Shown here piece by piece: positions 18,104 to 26,589 of a stretch of 64,000 nt of DNA. The position numbers and the translations under genes were made by a program. Every line of letters begins with the position of its first letter. The first letter of the stretch is position 1. The DNA lies in contig NZ_CP092891.1 of the NCBI RefSeq assembly GCF_026559675.1, positions 3,162,001 through 3,226,000 on the forward strand, in the 5' to 3' direction. The stretch is from Microbacterium oxydans (lineage in GTDB: Bacteria > Actinomycetota > Actinomycetes > Actinomycetales > Microbacteriaceae). The notes beneath the pieces were generated by a model. That model worked only from the letters and a program-made list of their open reading frames with translations. It was not told where the DNA came from and did no database searches.

Positions 18104-19084
18104 TCAGCGGATGACTCTGCGGGCGAACTCTCGCATCTGCTCAAGACACTCCTTGGCGACCGCATTGGTCCGATGACGGTTCACGTACCCGTGCTCGAGC
18201 GAATCCACCGACTGATCCCGATAGAAGTACTCGTAGGGAAGGCCGTCGCGATCGAGAACGTCGCGCAGTGCCTCGGCTGACTGTCGGAAGAAGGGCTCGA
18301 CGTTGCTGGCGTTGATGAACACCGGAGGGTAGGACCCTGCGATGTTGCCGGGAACGTCGGTCTGCTCGGCCTGCTCGCTGCCTTCGAGGTCGGTGTCCCC
18401 CAGCCAGGTCTCGGACAGCGTCCTCATGTTCTCGTCAGCTAGGTCGCCGAGCCCAAGCGCCGCTTCGTCGACGATGAGGCCGCGCACCTGTCCAGCTCGC
18501 ACTGACGGCTCGATGCCGAGCCGTTCCGCGTAGCGTTCGTCGGAAACGACGAGTCCGTAGATCTCTGTGAGGTTCGCCCCCGCGCTGCCGCCCATGATCA
18601 CGATCCGGGCGGTGTCCACCGCGAACTCGTCACGGTGGCTCTGCAGGAAGGAGATCACATGATCGACCTGCTTGACCTGCGTCGGATAGCGGTGGTCCGG
18701 AGCGAACGCGTACTCGGGACAGACGACGCAGAAGCCGTCGTCGAGGAACGGCTTGATGAGGGACTTCACCCCGACCTGCGTCTCGTCAGCCAGGGGGTCA
18801 CCGGCGACCTTGTCTCCGAAAAGGAACCCGCCACCGTGAAAGTAGATCAGCACTGGACGTGGTTGCTCGAGATTCGTGTCCGGGTACCAGACGTCCAGGA
18901 AGCTGTTCGGATACTCCGTTCCGTAGGGGACATCGTTGATGTAGAGCACGCCGTCGTCGCCGACTTGGGAAGCGCGTTCTCTCGCCGGGGTGAAGGAGTT
19001 CGCGGGACGATTGCGCCCCAGCTTCACCATCACGGCTTCCTGCACGGCACGTGCGCGCAGGTCGGATGCATCTGGTCTGGCCAT
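18104..19084 (-). CDS. Alpha/beta-hydrolase, carboxylesterase/lipase type (HSL-like)
   Basis: Starts at ATG 19084 (MARPDASDLRARAVQEAV); the longer frame runs into the upstream gene. About 326 residues. The oxyanion motif HGGG (YFHGGGFLFG) and nucleophile GGSAG are clear, with the catalytic His late in SLEHGYVNRHR. It lacks a signal peptide, so it acts in the cytosol. It follows the damaged GH1 gene by 22 nt in one transcription unit, which suggests joint use on acylated glycosides, for example esterase plus glucosidase. Confidence 0.8.
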   Translation of the reverse strand: MARPDASDLRARAVQEAVMVKLGRNRPANSFTPARERASQVGDDGVLYINDVPYGTEYPNSFLDVWYPDTNLEQPRPVLIYFHGGGFLFGDKVAGDPLADETQVGVKSLIKPFLDDGFCVVCPEYAFAPDHRYPTQVKQVDHVISFLQSHRDEFAVDTARIVIMGGSAGANLTEIYGLVVSDERYAERLGIEPSVRAGQVRGLIVDEAALGLGDLADENMRTLSETWLGDTDLEGSEQAEQTDVPGNIAGSYPPVFINASNVEPFFRQSAEALRDVLDRDGLPYEYFYRDQSVDSLEHGYVNRHRTNAVAKECLEQMREFARRVIR

Positions 19085-19106
19085 GTTCTTCTGCTCTCTC
19101 GTTCTC

Positions 19107-20300
19107 TCAGCGCGAGACCATGCGGTGCGATCTGGCCATGTCCCCGAGCCAGGCGAGGCTGGGGCGCGGCGCACGCACGAATGTCTCCCGGTCGACGGCG
19201 ATGAGCCCGAAGGTCGGGCCCCACTCCCCCCACTCGTAGTTGTCCAGCGCGCTCCAATACAGGTACCCGCGAACATCGATGCCATCGGCGATCCCGGAGC
19301 GGACCTCATCCAAGGCTCCGGACATGTAGTCGATGCGCTGCGTGTCGTCCGCAGTGGCGACACCGTTCTCCGTCACGAGCAGAGGCGTACCGCCCGTGAC
19401 GTGCCAGGCGTTGCGAAGCGCACGCCCGACGGCATCCGGTCGGAAGGGCCAGCCGGTCATGGTCTGCCGCTCAGCCGGAGAGTACGGAAGCAGTCCGTTC
19501 GGGCCGATGACTCGGGTCGTTTACGACTGGACGCCCACGAAATCATCTTCACGCGACACCTCGAGGTAACGGTCCTCCCAGGCCCACTTGACCTCCGCCA
19601 TGACCTTCTCGCTGCCAGGCTGAGCTTCGAAGCCCTGCCCGGATACCGTCCATCCCAGCTTCGCGTCCGTGCGAGCGCGGAGCACCTCGATGGCCCGTCG
19701 GTGAGCTTCCGTGAGCGTCGCAGTCACAGTGCTGGACGGCATGCTGAGCGCGAGACCCGCGATCGGGCGATCATCCATGGCGGCTACGCTGCTCTCCGCA
19801 GCCGCGAGTTTCGCCGGCATCTCGGCGAGCAACGCGATCATATTCGGCTCGTTGATCGTGCAGATCCAAGGAACATCACCCAGGATCTCCGCTGCCTTCC
19901 CGGCAAACCTGGCGAACAGGTCCACGGCGTCCGGCGCGTTCCAGCCACCCCTCTGAGAGAACCACAGCGGAGTGGTGAAGTGATGCAGCGTGACGACGGG
20001 CGTGAGCCCGAGTTCGAACGCTGTGGAGATCATGTCGCGATAGTGCGCCAGTTCCTGGGCGTCGAACTCTCCGGGTCGCGGCTCGATCCGCGCCCACTCG
20101 AGGCTGAATCTGTACGAGTCGAGGCCCGCGCCGGCGAGCAGCTCCATGTCCTCGCGATAGCGGTGGTAGGAGTCCACTGCCTGACCGCTACGCTCCTTGA
20201 AAGGCGAGTTCGGCGAGGTCTCGAGGCGCCACCAGTTGGAGTTGGTGTTGTTGCCCTCGGTCTGGTGCGCCGACGTCGCGGCGCCCCACAGGAAACTTAC
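19107..20300 (-). pseudogene. Glycoside hydrolase family 1 (beta-glucosidase), inactivated
   Basis: Full-length GH1 in one frame (398 codons): N-terminal SFLWGAATSAHQTEG, acid/base Glu in TINEPN, nucleophile Glu in LLVTENG and the C-terminal YWSALDNYEWGEWG are all present. Two lesions are visible. The codon after the Shine-Dalgarno GGGAGG (6 nt spacing, 20307-20312) is GTA at 20298-20300 rather than GTG. The codon at 19521-19523 is TAA where a Tyr codon fits (VQS-stop-TTRVIGPNG). Otherwise no frameshift, so decay is recent, or one lesion is a sequencing error. Confidence 0.85.
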
Positions 20301-20480
20301 GGGAGACCTCCCAGCGTCTCGACCGAATTGGCGATATCAGTCAATGATGCCCCGTGAACGCCGGCGCGAAGCCGTCGCCGGATGCCGCGTCAACGTGACT
20401 CCCCGCTCAGTCCCCTCGAGCTGCCTATCGGGTAAGACGCGAGGCAGCGCACTAAGCCACTAATCATGTCTTCAACTGAG

Positions 20481-20493
20481 CATCTGATATATT
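20481..20493 (+). promoter_or_regulatory. Operator-like motif (CATCTGATATATT)
   Basis: Copy 1 of the recurrent motif, 29 nt before the GTG of the secreted protein at 20522. One mismatch to CATCTAATATATT. Confidence 0.6.
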
Positions 20494-20521
20494 TACCTCT
20501 CATCTCAAGATTGGAACCACC

Positions 20522-21466
20522 GTGCGAATGCTCACCAAGGGCCTTGCAGCCGCAAGCCTCACCGCCGCCGTCCTCGCCGCCGGAATCGTGCCCGCCCAGG
20601 CCGCGACGACACAACTCCCCACAGAGAACGCCCCCACCGCCGCGCAGAATGCCTTTTCGACGATCTCGGTCGACACGGTCCATGCCGGGGACCGCTACAT
20701 CACCGGAAAGGTCACCGGCGACGCGAGGACCGTACGCGTCCTCGGTGTCATCCCCGGCCGAGGCCTCGACGGTACCGTTGAGGCCGACGGATCGTTCCGC
20801 GTCGACCTCTCCCCGTTCGCCAGTCGCATCTATCCGATGCAGCGGCTGAACACGATTGCCCTCGACGCCTCGGGCCGCATGATCGGCTCATCGGTCTTCA
20901 TCGTCGAGTTCGGAGAGCCCGACGCCCCGGCACCCGAACGTGATCTGCTCGTCGGGACGGTCACGTCCGACTCGACGCGCATCTCCGGTTCGGCAACGCC
21001 CGGCACGTCGGTCGTCATCGACGGTATCCCCGGCGCCCGCCCCGGCGCCGTCGTCACCAAAGACGGCAACTACACCATCGACGTCGGGCGCTACACGCTG
21101 ACCGCCGGTCAGGAGCTGACGGCCGTGAACGTCAACGCCAGCACGCTCGAGCCACTCGGCAAGCAGGTCACCTTCACGGTGGGCGCCGGCTCCGAAACGC
21201 CCGCCCCCGAGCCGTCCGGCGACATCGAGGCGAACCCCTTCCGCATGGGGCAGTATGTGGTGACGGGCACCGCGCCGGCCGGATCGACCTCGGTGGCCGT
21301 CGAGATCCTCGGAACCACTCAGTTCGGCACGATCGACGAGACCGGCAAGTTCTCGGTGCCTGTCGGCAGCCTGATCTACATGCTGCGCCCCGGGGTCACC
21401 ATCTCCGTGTGGGCGAGCGACGCGGACGGCAACTCTGTCGAGACCGAGATCACCGTCTCGCGCTGA
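20522..21466 (+). CDS. Secreted protein with three Ig-like repeats
   Basis: A 314-residue protein with a standard Sec signal peptide (about 1-28, ending PAQAA). The remainder has three beta-sandwich repeats of roughly 75-85 residues, with recurrent patterns such as ISGSATPGTSVVIDG and VTGTAPAGSTSVAVEI, typical of bacterial Ig domains (Big_6 type). There is no membrane anchor or sorting signal, so it is probably released or bound non-covalently to the wall. The start may be GTG 20522 or ATG 20528. Motif copy 1 precedes it and a strong terminator follows. Confidence 0.75.
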   Translation: MRMLTKGLAAASLTAAVLAAGIVPAQAATTQLPTENAPTAAQNAFSTISVDTVHAGDRYITGKVTGDARTVRVLGVIPGRGLDGTVEADGSFRVDLSPFASRIYPMQRLNTIALDASGRMIGSSVFIVEFGEPDAPAPERDLLVGTVTSDSTRISGSATPGTSVVIDGIPGARPGAVVTKDGNYTIDVGRYTLTAGQELTAVNVNASTLEPLGKQVTFTVGAGSETPAPEPSGDIEANPFRMGQYVVTGTAPAGSTSVAVEILGTTQFGTIDETGKFSVPVGSLIYMLRPGVTISVWASDADGNSVETEITVSR

Positions 21467-21475
21467 CGATCCCGT

Positions 21476-21510
21476 GGGATGCCCCGAGGTCGTGCGCCTC
21501 GGGGCATCCC
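21476..21510 (+). terminator. Strong hairpin terminator
   Basis: A 14-bp perfect stem, GGGATGCCCCGAGG against CCTCGGGGCATCCC, with a 7-nt loop, 9 nt after the stop codon. Confidence 0.85.
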
Positions 21511-21739
21511 GCGTATCCGGAACCGATCGACACCTCAGTTGACGAACGCCGAGGCCGGACAGGTCCTCGCACGCTCGCGCGCTCAGGCACGTGCGCTTTG
21601 CCTTCGAGCAGACGTGGCCCCCGCCGCATTCTTCAGCCAGTTCTTCTGGAGCGTCGGTGGGTGCTTGCACGCGTCAGACTCGCCGGGAGCGGATGTGGCC
21701 CGTTCCCGCATCTTCGCGTCCAGAGCTTCACTGCCACCG

Positions 21740-21995
21740 ACTCGTCCGGGCCACCCGCGACGAACTACCACTTCACGAGATACTCATGCGGTGCCGGTAG
21801 CGGGCGGGCCTTGCCGCCTCTGCGGCGATGGCTATCCCCCGCGATCCCGGCCAGTCGAATCAGCTGCGCGACGCCCTTCTTCCCGCATCGGATCCGCAAC
21901 CCGAGCCGCAGCTCCACGTGCACGCGGCGCGCCCCGTAGCTGACTCGGGAGTCCCTGCGAGTGCGGACGATCGCGACCGTCAGTTCCTCGTCGAC
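21740..21995 (-). pseudogene. IS3-family transposase (orfB) fragment
   Basis: On the minus strand the frame reads VDEELTVAIVRTRRDSRVSY, then GARRVHVELRLGL, RIRCGKKGVAQLIRLAGI and PHEYLVKW-stop-FVAGGPDE. This is the N-terminal part of IS3-type orfB (YGARRVHAEL, RLMRLAGI, then HEDLVKRQF in the family), with a nonsense codon and no catalytic DDE domain. The rest of 21511-22230 has no gene. Confidence 0.7.
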
Positions 21996-22236
21996 TCGTG
22001 CTCACTCCGATGGGAGGGCGGCTCTTCCACGCGCAGTGCCGCTATGCCGCTGCGGCTCGACGATCCCGGGTCGGAGCCTGAGGATCAGCGCGCGTGGAAG
22101 CGGACAGGGTTCCGACGAGGAGTCAACCGCGGCTGGAGCTCGAAGGGTTGACCGGACAGGGCAATAGATATTGGTCGACCTGTCGATGCGCGCTTCGGCT
22201 TGGCGGGCGGGAGCGCGCCACCCGTCCACACCTAAG

Positions 22237-22249
22237 CATCTAACATATT
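22237..22249 (+). promoter_or_regulatory. Operator-like motif (CATCTAACATATT) at the start of the protease gene
   Basis: Copy 2, ending 3 nt before the ATG at 22253. TAACAT inside it could be the -10 hexamer, with a leaderless transcript starting at or near the ATG; no ribosome-binding site is visible. Confidence 0.7.
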
Positions 22250-22252
22250 CCT

Positions 22253-24160
22253 ATGAAGTTCCGAATTATTGCAATCGCTATAGCCAGCGCTGCTCTAGCG
22301 ACGACCTTGCCAGCCGCCGCGGCTGAGGCTCTGCCCTCCGCAGGTAGGGGTTCCGCAACGAGCACCAGCGTTCCTACCGAAGCAACGGCAACCAGTCTGT
22401 CAGCTGCCGCCGCGCAGCAGGTTGAGTTCATCTTGTCGAAGCAGTTACCTAGCGGGGCGATCCAGAAGACCGATGGACATATTGAGCCGTACGCCGCGAA
22501 CACCGCCGCCCTTGGCCTGCTCGCTTCGGGGACCACTGTCGGGCGGACTGCAACTCACAAGTGGATGGAATGGACGCTCACTCATCTCAACGTCGGGTCA
22601 GACGTCGATGGACTCTCATACACGATCAGCGATTGGTCCGTTGCGGATGGCCAGGAACAACCGCATCAAGGCAATGCTGACCATCCGGTTCCATATGACT
22701 CGGTCGACAGCTACGCGGCGACGACTCTCATGGTGGCGGAGGCCGCTTATCGGACAGGAGACCCGGAGCTTCAGGCGTTCGTAGAGGAGAACATCCTCAC
22801 GTACGAAGCGATCGCGAACCTGCTGACCTATGCCCCACCGAATGGAGTGCGCATGCCCGACGGGCTCACCCGTGCGCTCGGGCGTTTCAGTTCGGAGTAC
22901 ACAATGGACAACTCGGAAGTTTTCGCGGGACTGAAGGCCTTCGGTGCACTGGAGTATGAGCTTGGCCGTGCGACCGAGGAGTACAACTACTACGACATCT
23001 GGGCGGGAACAACCCGCAACGCGATGCGAGAGCATCTTTTCACGGGCGATGGTTGGGATCTCGCCAAGGGCAGCGCCGGGAATGGCGAGTTCTACCAGTC
23101 CGGCATGCCGAACTACTTTCCCATTGTCTTCGGAGTTACCTCCGCGACGTCACCGGAATCGGTCACCGCGTGGGATGCGCTTCGTACGCGGTGGCCTCAC
23201 TGGGCGACCCGCGAGATCGGCACATGCGCGCCAGCGACATCTCTTGCTGCATCTGGAATCACCATGGGGAACGACGACGACGCACAGACACTTCTGGAAC
23301 AGACTGTCGCGGCCTTCGCGACTGACTCCTGGTCCTATCCCGCGACGTGCCCACAGGGCACGGACAAGATCGGCTCCTACTGGCACAGCGGTGAGGCCGG
23401 ATGGTTCCTGATAGCGGCGAAGGGACTTGGCGTCACCCCCGCACCCGAGATTGACTGGAACGACGCCATCAACCCTGCCGGCAGCGCCAAAGTTGAGCAA
23501 CGCGGCACCATTGGGGGCGGCGTATGGCTCCACGAGGGGTGGTACTACCTGCCGACCGCCGGCCACGTCGTCTACACCCTCGGGAACCCGGAGATAGAGT
23601 TCGGGACCGGCCGCGGAATGCTGGGACGCACTTCCCACAGCACCCGGGCAAACGGCGAATCAGGAATGAGAGACATCGGACTCGTCGCGACCGGAACACG
23701 ACCGATCGAGCCGCGCGTCCGGATCTCCAACACTGCGAAGGCAGATATATCTCGCATCGCAACTCCCGCTGATCTCACCGCAGGGACCGAAGTCTGCCAC
23801 TCCGGCACCTCAACGGACACCCTGGCCGCGGGTGGCTACCGATGCGGCACGCTGACCAAAGACTGCAAACGATCATCCGAACTCTGCGACATGATGAACG
23901 CCGAAGGCGTCGTGAGCAGCGGCGATTCCGGCGGTCTCGTCTGGATCCGCCAACCCGATGACAGCATCACTCTCGTCGGGTGGGTCTCCGCGCGAACCGC
24001 AACCGCTGGCTACTTCGTCCCAGCCTGGGCGCTACAAGACCACACATGGACTGCTTCGCAGACATGGGTACCTGGAAACGCGGAGGCTCCCCCCTTCCCG
24101 ACGGGCCGACAGGACACCGGCTGTTTCGTGACAACCGCGGGATGCGTCCGAGTCGAATGA
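22253..24160 (+). CDS. Secreted fusion: six-hairpin glycosidase-like region plus trypsin-like serine protease
   Basis: A 635-residue protein with signal peptide (about 1-25). Residues 50-400 are helical with repeated aromatic/Gly turns (for example AANTAALGLLASG, DSYAATTLMVAEAAY, SYWHSGEAGWFLIAAKGLG), resembling an (alpha/alpha)6-barrel of polysaccharide enzymes. Residues 415-610 carry a complete chymotrypsin-type triad in order: H438 in LPTAGH, D474 in MRDIGLV and S559 in SSGDSGGLV. Cysteine pairs fit disulfides. It may process glycoproteins or wall-attached targets, an inference. The motif overlapping its start puts it in the proposed regulon. Confidence 0.7.
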   Translation: MKFRIIAIAIASAALATTLPAAAAEALPSAGRGSATSTSVPTEATATSLSAAAAQQVEFILSKQLPSGAIQKTDGHIEPYAANTAALGLLASGTTVGRTATHKWMEWTLTHLNVGSDVDGLSYTISDWSVADGQEQPHQGNADHPVPYDSVDSYAATTLMVAEAAYRTGDPELQAFVEENILTYEAIANLLTYAPPNGVRMPDGLTRALGRFSSEYTMDNSEVFAGLKAFGALEYELGRATEEYNYYDIWAGTTRNAMREHLFTGDGWDLAKGSAGNGEFYQSGMPNYFPIVFGVTSATSPESVTAWDALRTRWPHWATREIGTCAPATSLAASGITMGNDDDAQTLLEQTVAAFATDSWSYPATCPQGTDKIGSYWHSGEAGWFLIAAKGLGVTPAPEIDWNDAINPAGSAKVEQRGTIGGGVWLHEGWYYLPTAGHVVYTLGNPEIEFGTGRGMLGRTSHSTRANGESGMRDIGLVATGTRPIEPRVRISNTAKADISRIATPADLTAGTEVCHSGTSTDTLAAGGYRCGTLTKDCKRSSELCDMMNAEGVVSSGDSGGLVWIRQPDDSITLVGWVSARTATAGYFVPAWALQDHTWTASQTWVPGNAEAPPFPTGRQDTGCFVTTAGCVRVE

Positions 24161-24462
24161 CGCCGGCGGCAATGAAGCATCGCACGGCATGCCCATCACT
24201 CCTCTTGTTTGGGATGTTGCTCTGCCCGCCGTAGACCACAGGCGCCGGCTGAGGGTGCCCGGCGTCGCCAATGTGGGGCTTTCGTTGGAGAGCTGACACA
24301 CATGGCCACCACCCACTCCTGCGGCCAGTTCCCGAGGGAGTGGGTGGGGCATGCCACGAGCCAGACTCGCCGGATTCCTGCTCGTCGTAGCCATGCTCCC
24401 TTCAGCATTCGGCCGTGCCCGCCACCCGTTCCCGCATCTTGAACCCCCGAGGGTCGAGCCCT
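24161..24462. other. Gene-free stretch with sequence shared with the IS-remnant region
   Basis: No supportable gene. Several short blocks match 21600-21710 in the same order: GCGGCCAGTTC-like, CAGACTCGCCGG, and GTTCCCGCATCTT (24431 and 21701), suggesting both regions descend from one repeated element. Confidence 0.4.
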
Positions 24463-24715
24463 TTATTGGAGGCGGGAGACGGTTTCGATAGCGAGCTCTG
24501 CGGCGACGGGGTCGTTGTCGGTCACGGCCGCCTGCAGCCGTGGGTAGCCGTCTTCGAGGGCGGGCCATCTGGTGGTCGTCTCATCGCGGGTGGCGGTGAG
24601 CAGGTACGCGAGCGTGTCGATGATTTCCCGGGTGGCTCGCACGAGGCACGGGTTCGGGCACGCGTCGAGGAACAGGTGGATCAGTTCCCACCCTGCCTGC
24701 GCATGGGCATTCGTC
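24463..24715 (-). pseudogene. C-terminal stub of an FCD-type GntR regulator
   Basis: The last 80 or so codons match the end of the intact regulator at 30616-31260 almost residue for residue: LFLDACPNPCLVRATREIID against LFIAACSNSYLINATRDTIE, and GYPRLQAAVTDNDPVAAELA against GYPRLRDAVTAGDATAAELA. The DNA-binding half is missing; the match ends abruptly near 24715. It lies divergently upstream of the secreted protein at 25089, as does the other broken copy beside 38213. Confidence 0.85.
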
Positions 24716-24776
24716 TGCCTGCTTTCCCACCGACTCATGGACACATGCGGAACCGCGAGAGGCGCCCTTGCCCGAC

Positions 24777-24890
24777 ATGGTGGCTGACTACCGGTGGACA
24801 CCAGGGTCCGAAGCACTCGAGACCCTGATCGCCGGACAACAAGACCAACTCCGTCTTGCCCACCGATTGTGGAAGCTCTGGAAAGCGTAG
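24777..24890 (+). pseudogene. Short ORF, possible 5' remnant of a TnpB-like transposon gene
   Basis: A 37-codon frame, MVADYRWTPGSEALETLIAG then QQDQLRLAHRLWKLW. The helix pattern around QLRLAHR resembles the start of TnpB/Cas12-like proteins (RLAHRxRN), but it is too short to prove this. It abuts the break point of the GntR stub. Confidence 0.25.
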
Positions 24891-25067
24891 AAACCCCGAG
24901 GACACCTGCCAAGGCCCCGTACAGCCGCCAAGTGCAACCCCGCTATGACGCCATGGAAGCCGTTCAGAACGGTGCGCGTGCCCTCGGCCCTGCATTCTGC
25001 GTGCTCGACGCCGGGTTCGGGCCCGAGTTGCGAGGGCAGTCCATGCACACCGCCCCAATATGCTAAC

Positions 25068-25080
25068 CGTCTAATATACG
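25068..25080 (+). promoter_or_regulatory. Operator-like motif (CGTCTAATATACG)
   Basis: Copy 3, ending 8 nt before the ATG at 25089. TAATAT fits a -10 hexamer, and no Shine-Dalgarno separates it from the start, consistent with a leaderless message. Confidence 0.65.
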
Positions 25081-25088
25081 CTGTTGGC

Positions 25089-26285
25089 ATGTCTATTCTC
25101 TTGAAGGTAGTTGCGTTGGCCGCCGCGCTGGTGGTGGCATCACCACTGAGTAGTGCAGGGTCAGTGATGCCGAGTGACGGCTTATCTACCCCCGCCAACG
25201 CAGCAGCGCCGTCGGGGTTGGGGCAACTCGAGGGACCCTTGGCCTTCCTCCAGCGCCAAAACCATCCGGGATTTCCGTCGTCGTATAGCTCGTACGATGC
25301 AGCGTTGAACAAGACGACGCACCCCGATGCGGCGTCCGCGATCGGCAGTCCCACAGCGGCATCTGTTCAGCTACCCCCTTTGGACACATACGGCCCCGTC
25401 ATCATCAACAGTCAGTGCCTTCAGATGGGTGCACCGCAGATCCCGTCCTACCGGTACGAAGCGACTTTGGCGCCATGCTCAGGGTCCGCCTCTCAAATGA
25501 TGATGGTGGACTCCGACGAGTACACCATCAGCCCCTACCTGTACCCGCAGCTGATATGGGCACCCGGATGGGCCTTCCACATACCAGACCGGACGAATTC
25601 GACGTTCTCGCTGCTACCACAGGGACTCGTCGCGACGGGCGTTTCCCCCACCTCATTGAATATCCTCACCCCGGGTGAGGGTGACGGACTGAGCACGAAC
25701 GAACCAACCATCACCGGGAAGGGAGAGCCTGGCGTCACCGTCACTGTCTCCCTCCTCTCCCCGATCGGTGAGCCGTCCGGCGCGACACTGTGCACCACCA
25801 CGGTCGACCCCACCGGTGCATGGGAGTGCACGACGGCACCTCTGCTCGACGGTGTCGTTCACATCGGCGCCATGCACACGGACGCAAACAACATCCCCAG
25901 CGCAGACCGACACACCTTCCATATCGACGCCGTCAACACCCCCGTGCGAATCACAACCCCCACCGACGGAGAAACCATCGCCCTCAACGCGGAGGGGTAC
26001 TTCAGCTTCGGCGGCGACGGTGACACCCAGGCAACCGTCATCCTGCGCGACGCGACCGGCGCCCAACTCTGCACAGACGAAACCGACTACTCCGGAAAGT
26101 GGCTTTGCGCAGCAAAACTACCCGACGGGCCCTCCACCATCACAGCCGAACAAACGACCTCCTCCGGCCAAACCTCGATCCACACCATCACCATCATCGG
26201 AGTCCGCGACGACCCAGACTCCCCCCTCATCAACTTCCCCGCGATCGTCAGCGCACTCACCCACCTCCTCACACCGGCGCCGTAG
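25089..26285 (+). CDS. Secreted protein, two-cysteine module plus two Ig-like domains
   Basis: Start at ATG 25089, right behind the motif. The 398-residue protein has a signal peptide (about 1-24), a low-complexity stretch, then a module with NSQCLQ (C110) and APCSGSASQ (C130, Q136) that recalls a single ricin-lectin-like repeat, then Ig-like domains at about 193-280 and 283-372, each with a Cys pair of the pattern LCT..GxWxC. It ends DPDSPLINFPAIV plus a Leu-rich tail. The same plan is seen in the proteins at 28101 and 38213. Function unknown; adhesin or glycan-binding surface protein is inference. Confidence 0.7.
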   Translation: MSILLKVVALAAALVVASPLSSAGSVMPSDGLSTPANAAAPSGLGQLEGPLAFLQRQNHPGFPSSYSSYDAALNKTTHPDAASAIGSPTAASVQLPPLDTYGPVIINSQCLQMGAPQIPSYRYEATLAPCSGSASQMMMVDSDEYTISPYLYPQLIWAPGWAFHIPDRTNSTFSLLPQGLVATGVSPTSLNILTPGEGDGLSTNEPTITGKGEPGVTVTVSLLSPIGEPSGATLCTTTVDPTGAWECTTAPLLDGVVHIGAMHTDANNIPSADRHTFHIDAVNTPVRITTPTDGETIALNAEGYFSFGGDGDTQATVILRDATGAQLCTDETDYSGKWLCAAKLPDGPSTITAEQTTSSGQTSIHTITIIGVRDDPDSPLINFPAIVSALTHLLTPAP

Positions 26286-26320
26286 CGCAACGAGTGTTCG
26301 CCGCCAGAAACCGTGCTTGA

Positions 26321-26456
26321 TCCAGCGCCTACGCCTGGGGAGCCCTCTTCCGCATCCTCAAACGCCAAACCGTCTGGGACGACACCCCACGGTTCACCGG
26401 TCCACACCCGAAGCAAACCTCGCCATCGGGTAACACCCACGGGCCACCCCACCCGT
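26321..26456 (+). other. Short coding-like remnant
   Basis: Between stops, one frame reads AYAWGALFRILKRQTVWDD then TPRFTGPHPKQTSPSG, with natural codon use, but there is no start and no family I recognise. Probably the end of a deleted gene. Confidence 0.3.
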
Positions 26457-26463
26457 GAGAAAA

Positions 26464-26495
26464 GCGAGGCCGCCGGCCCTACCCGGCGGCCTCGC
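26464..26495 (+). terminator. Hairpin terminator
   Basis: A 13-bp perfect stem, GCGAGGCCGCCGG against CCGGCGGCCTCGC, 6-nt loop. It separates the secreted gene from the beta-lactamase. Confidence 0.8.
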
Positions 26496-26589
26496 CACAC
26501 ACCCACTCCCGGCCACGCCTCAACTGTCCTCTTCGGAGAACTCAGCTCAACAGGACAGTGTCCCAACCAGCGCCGAAAGTGATGCACTC

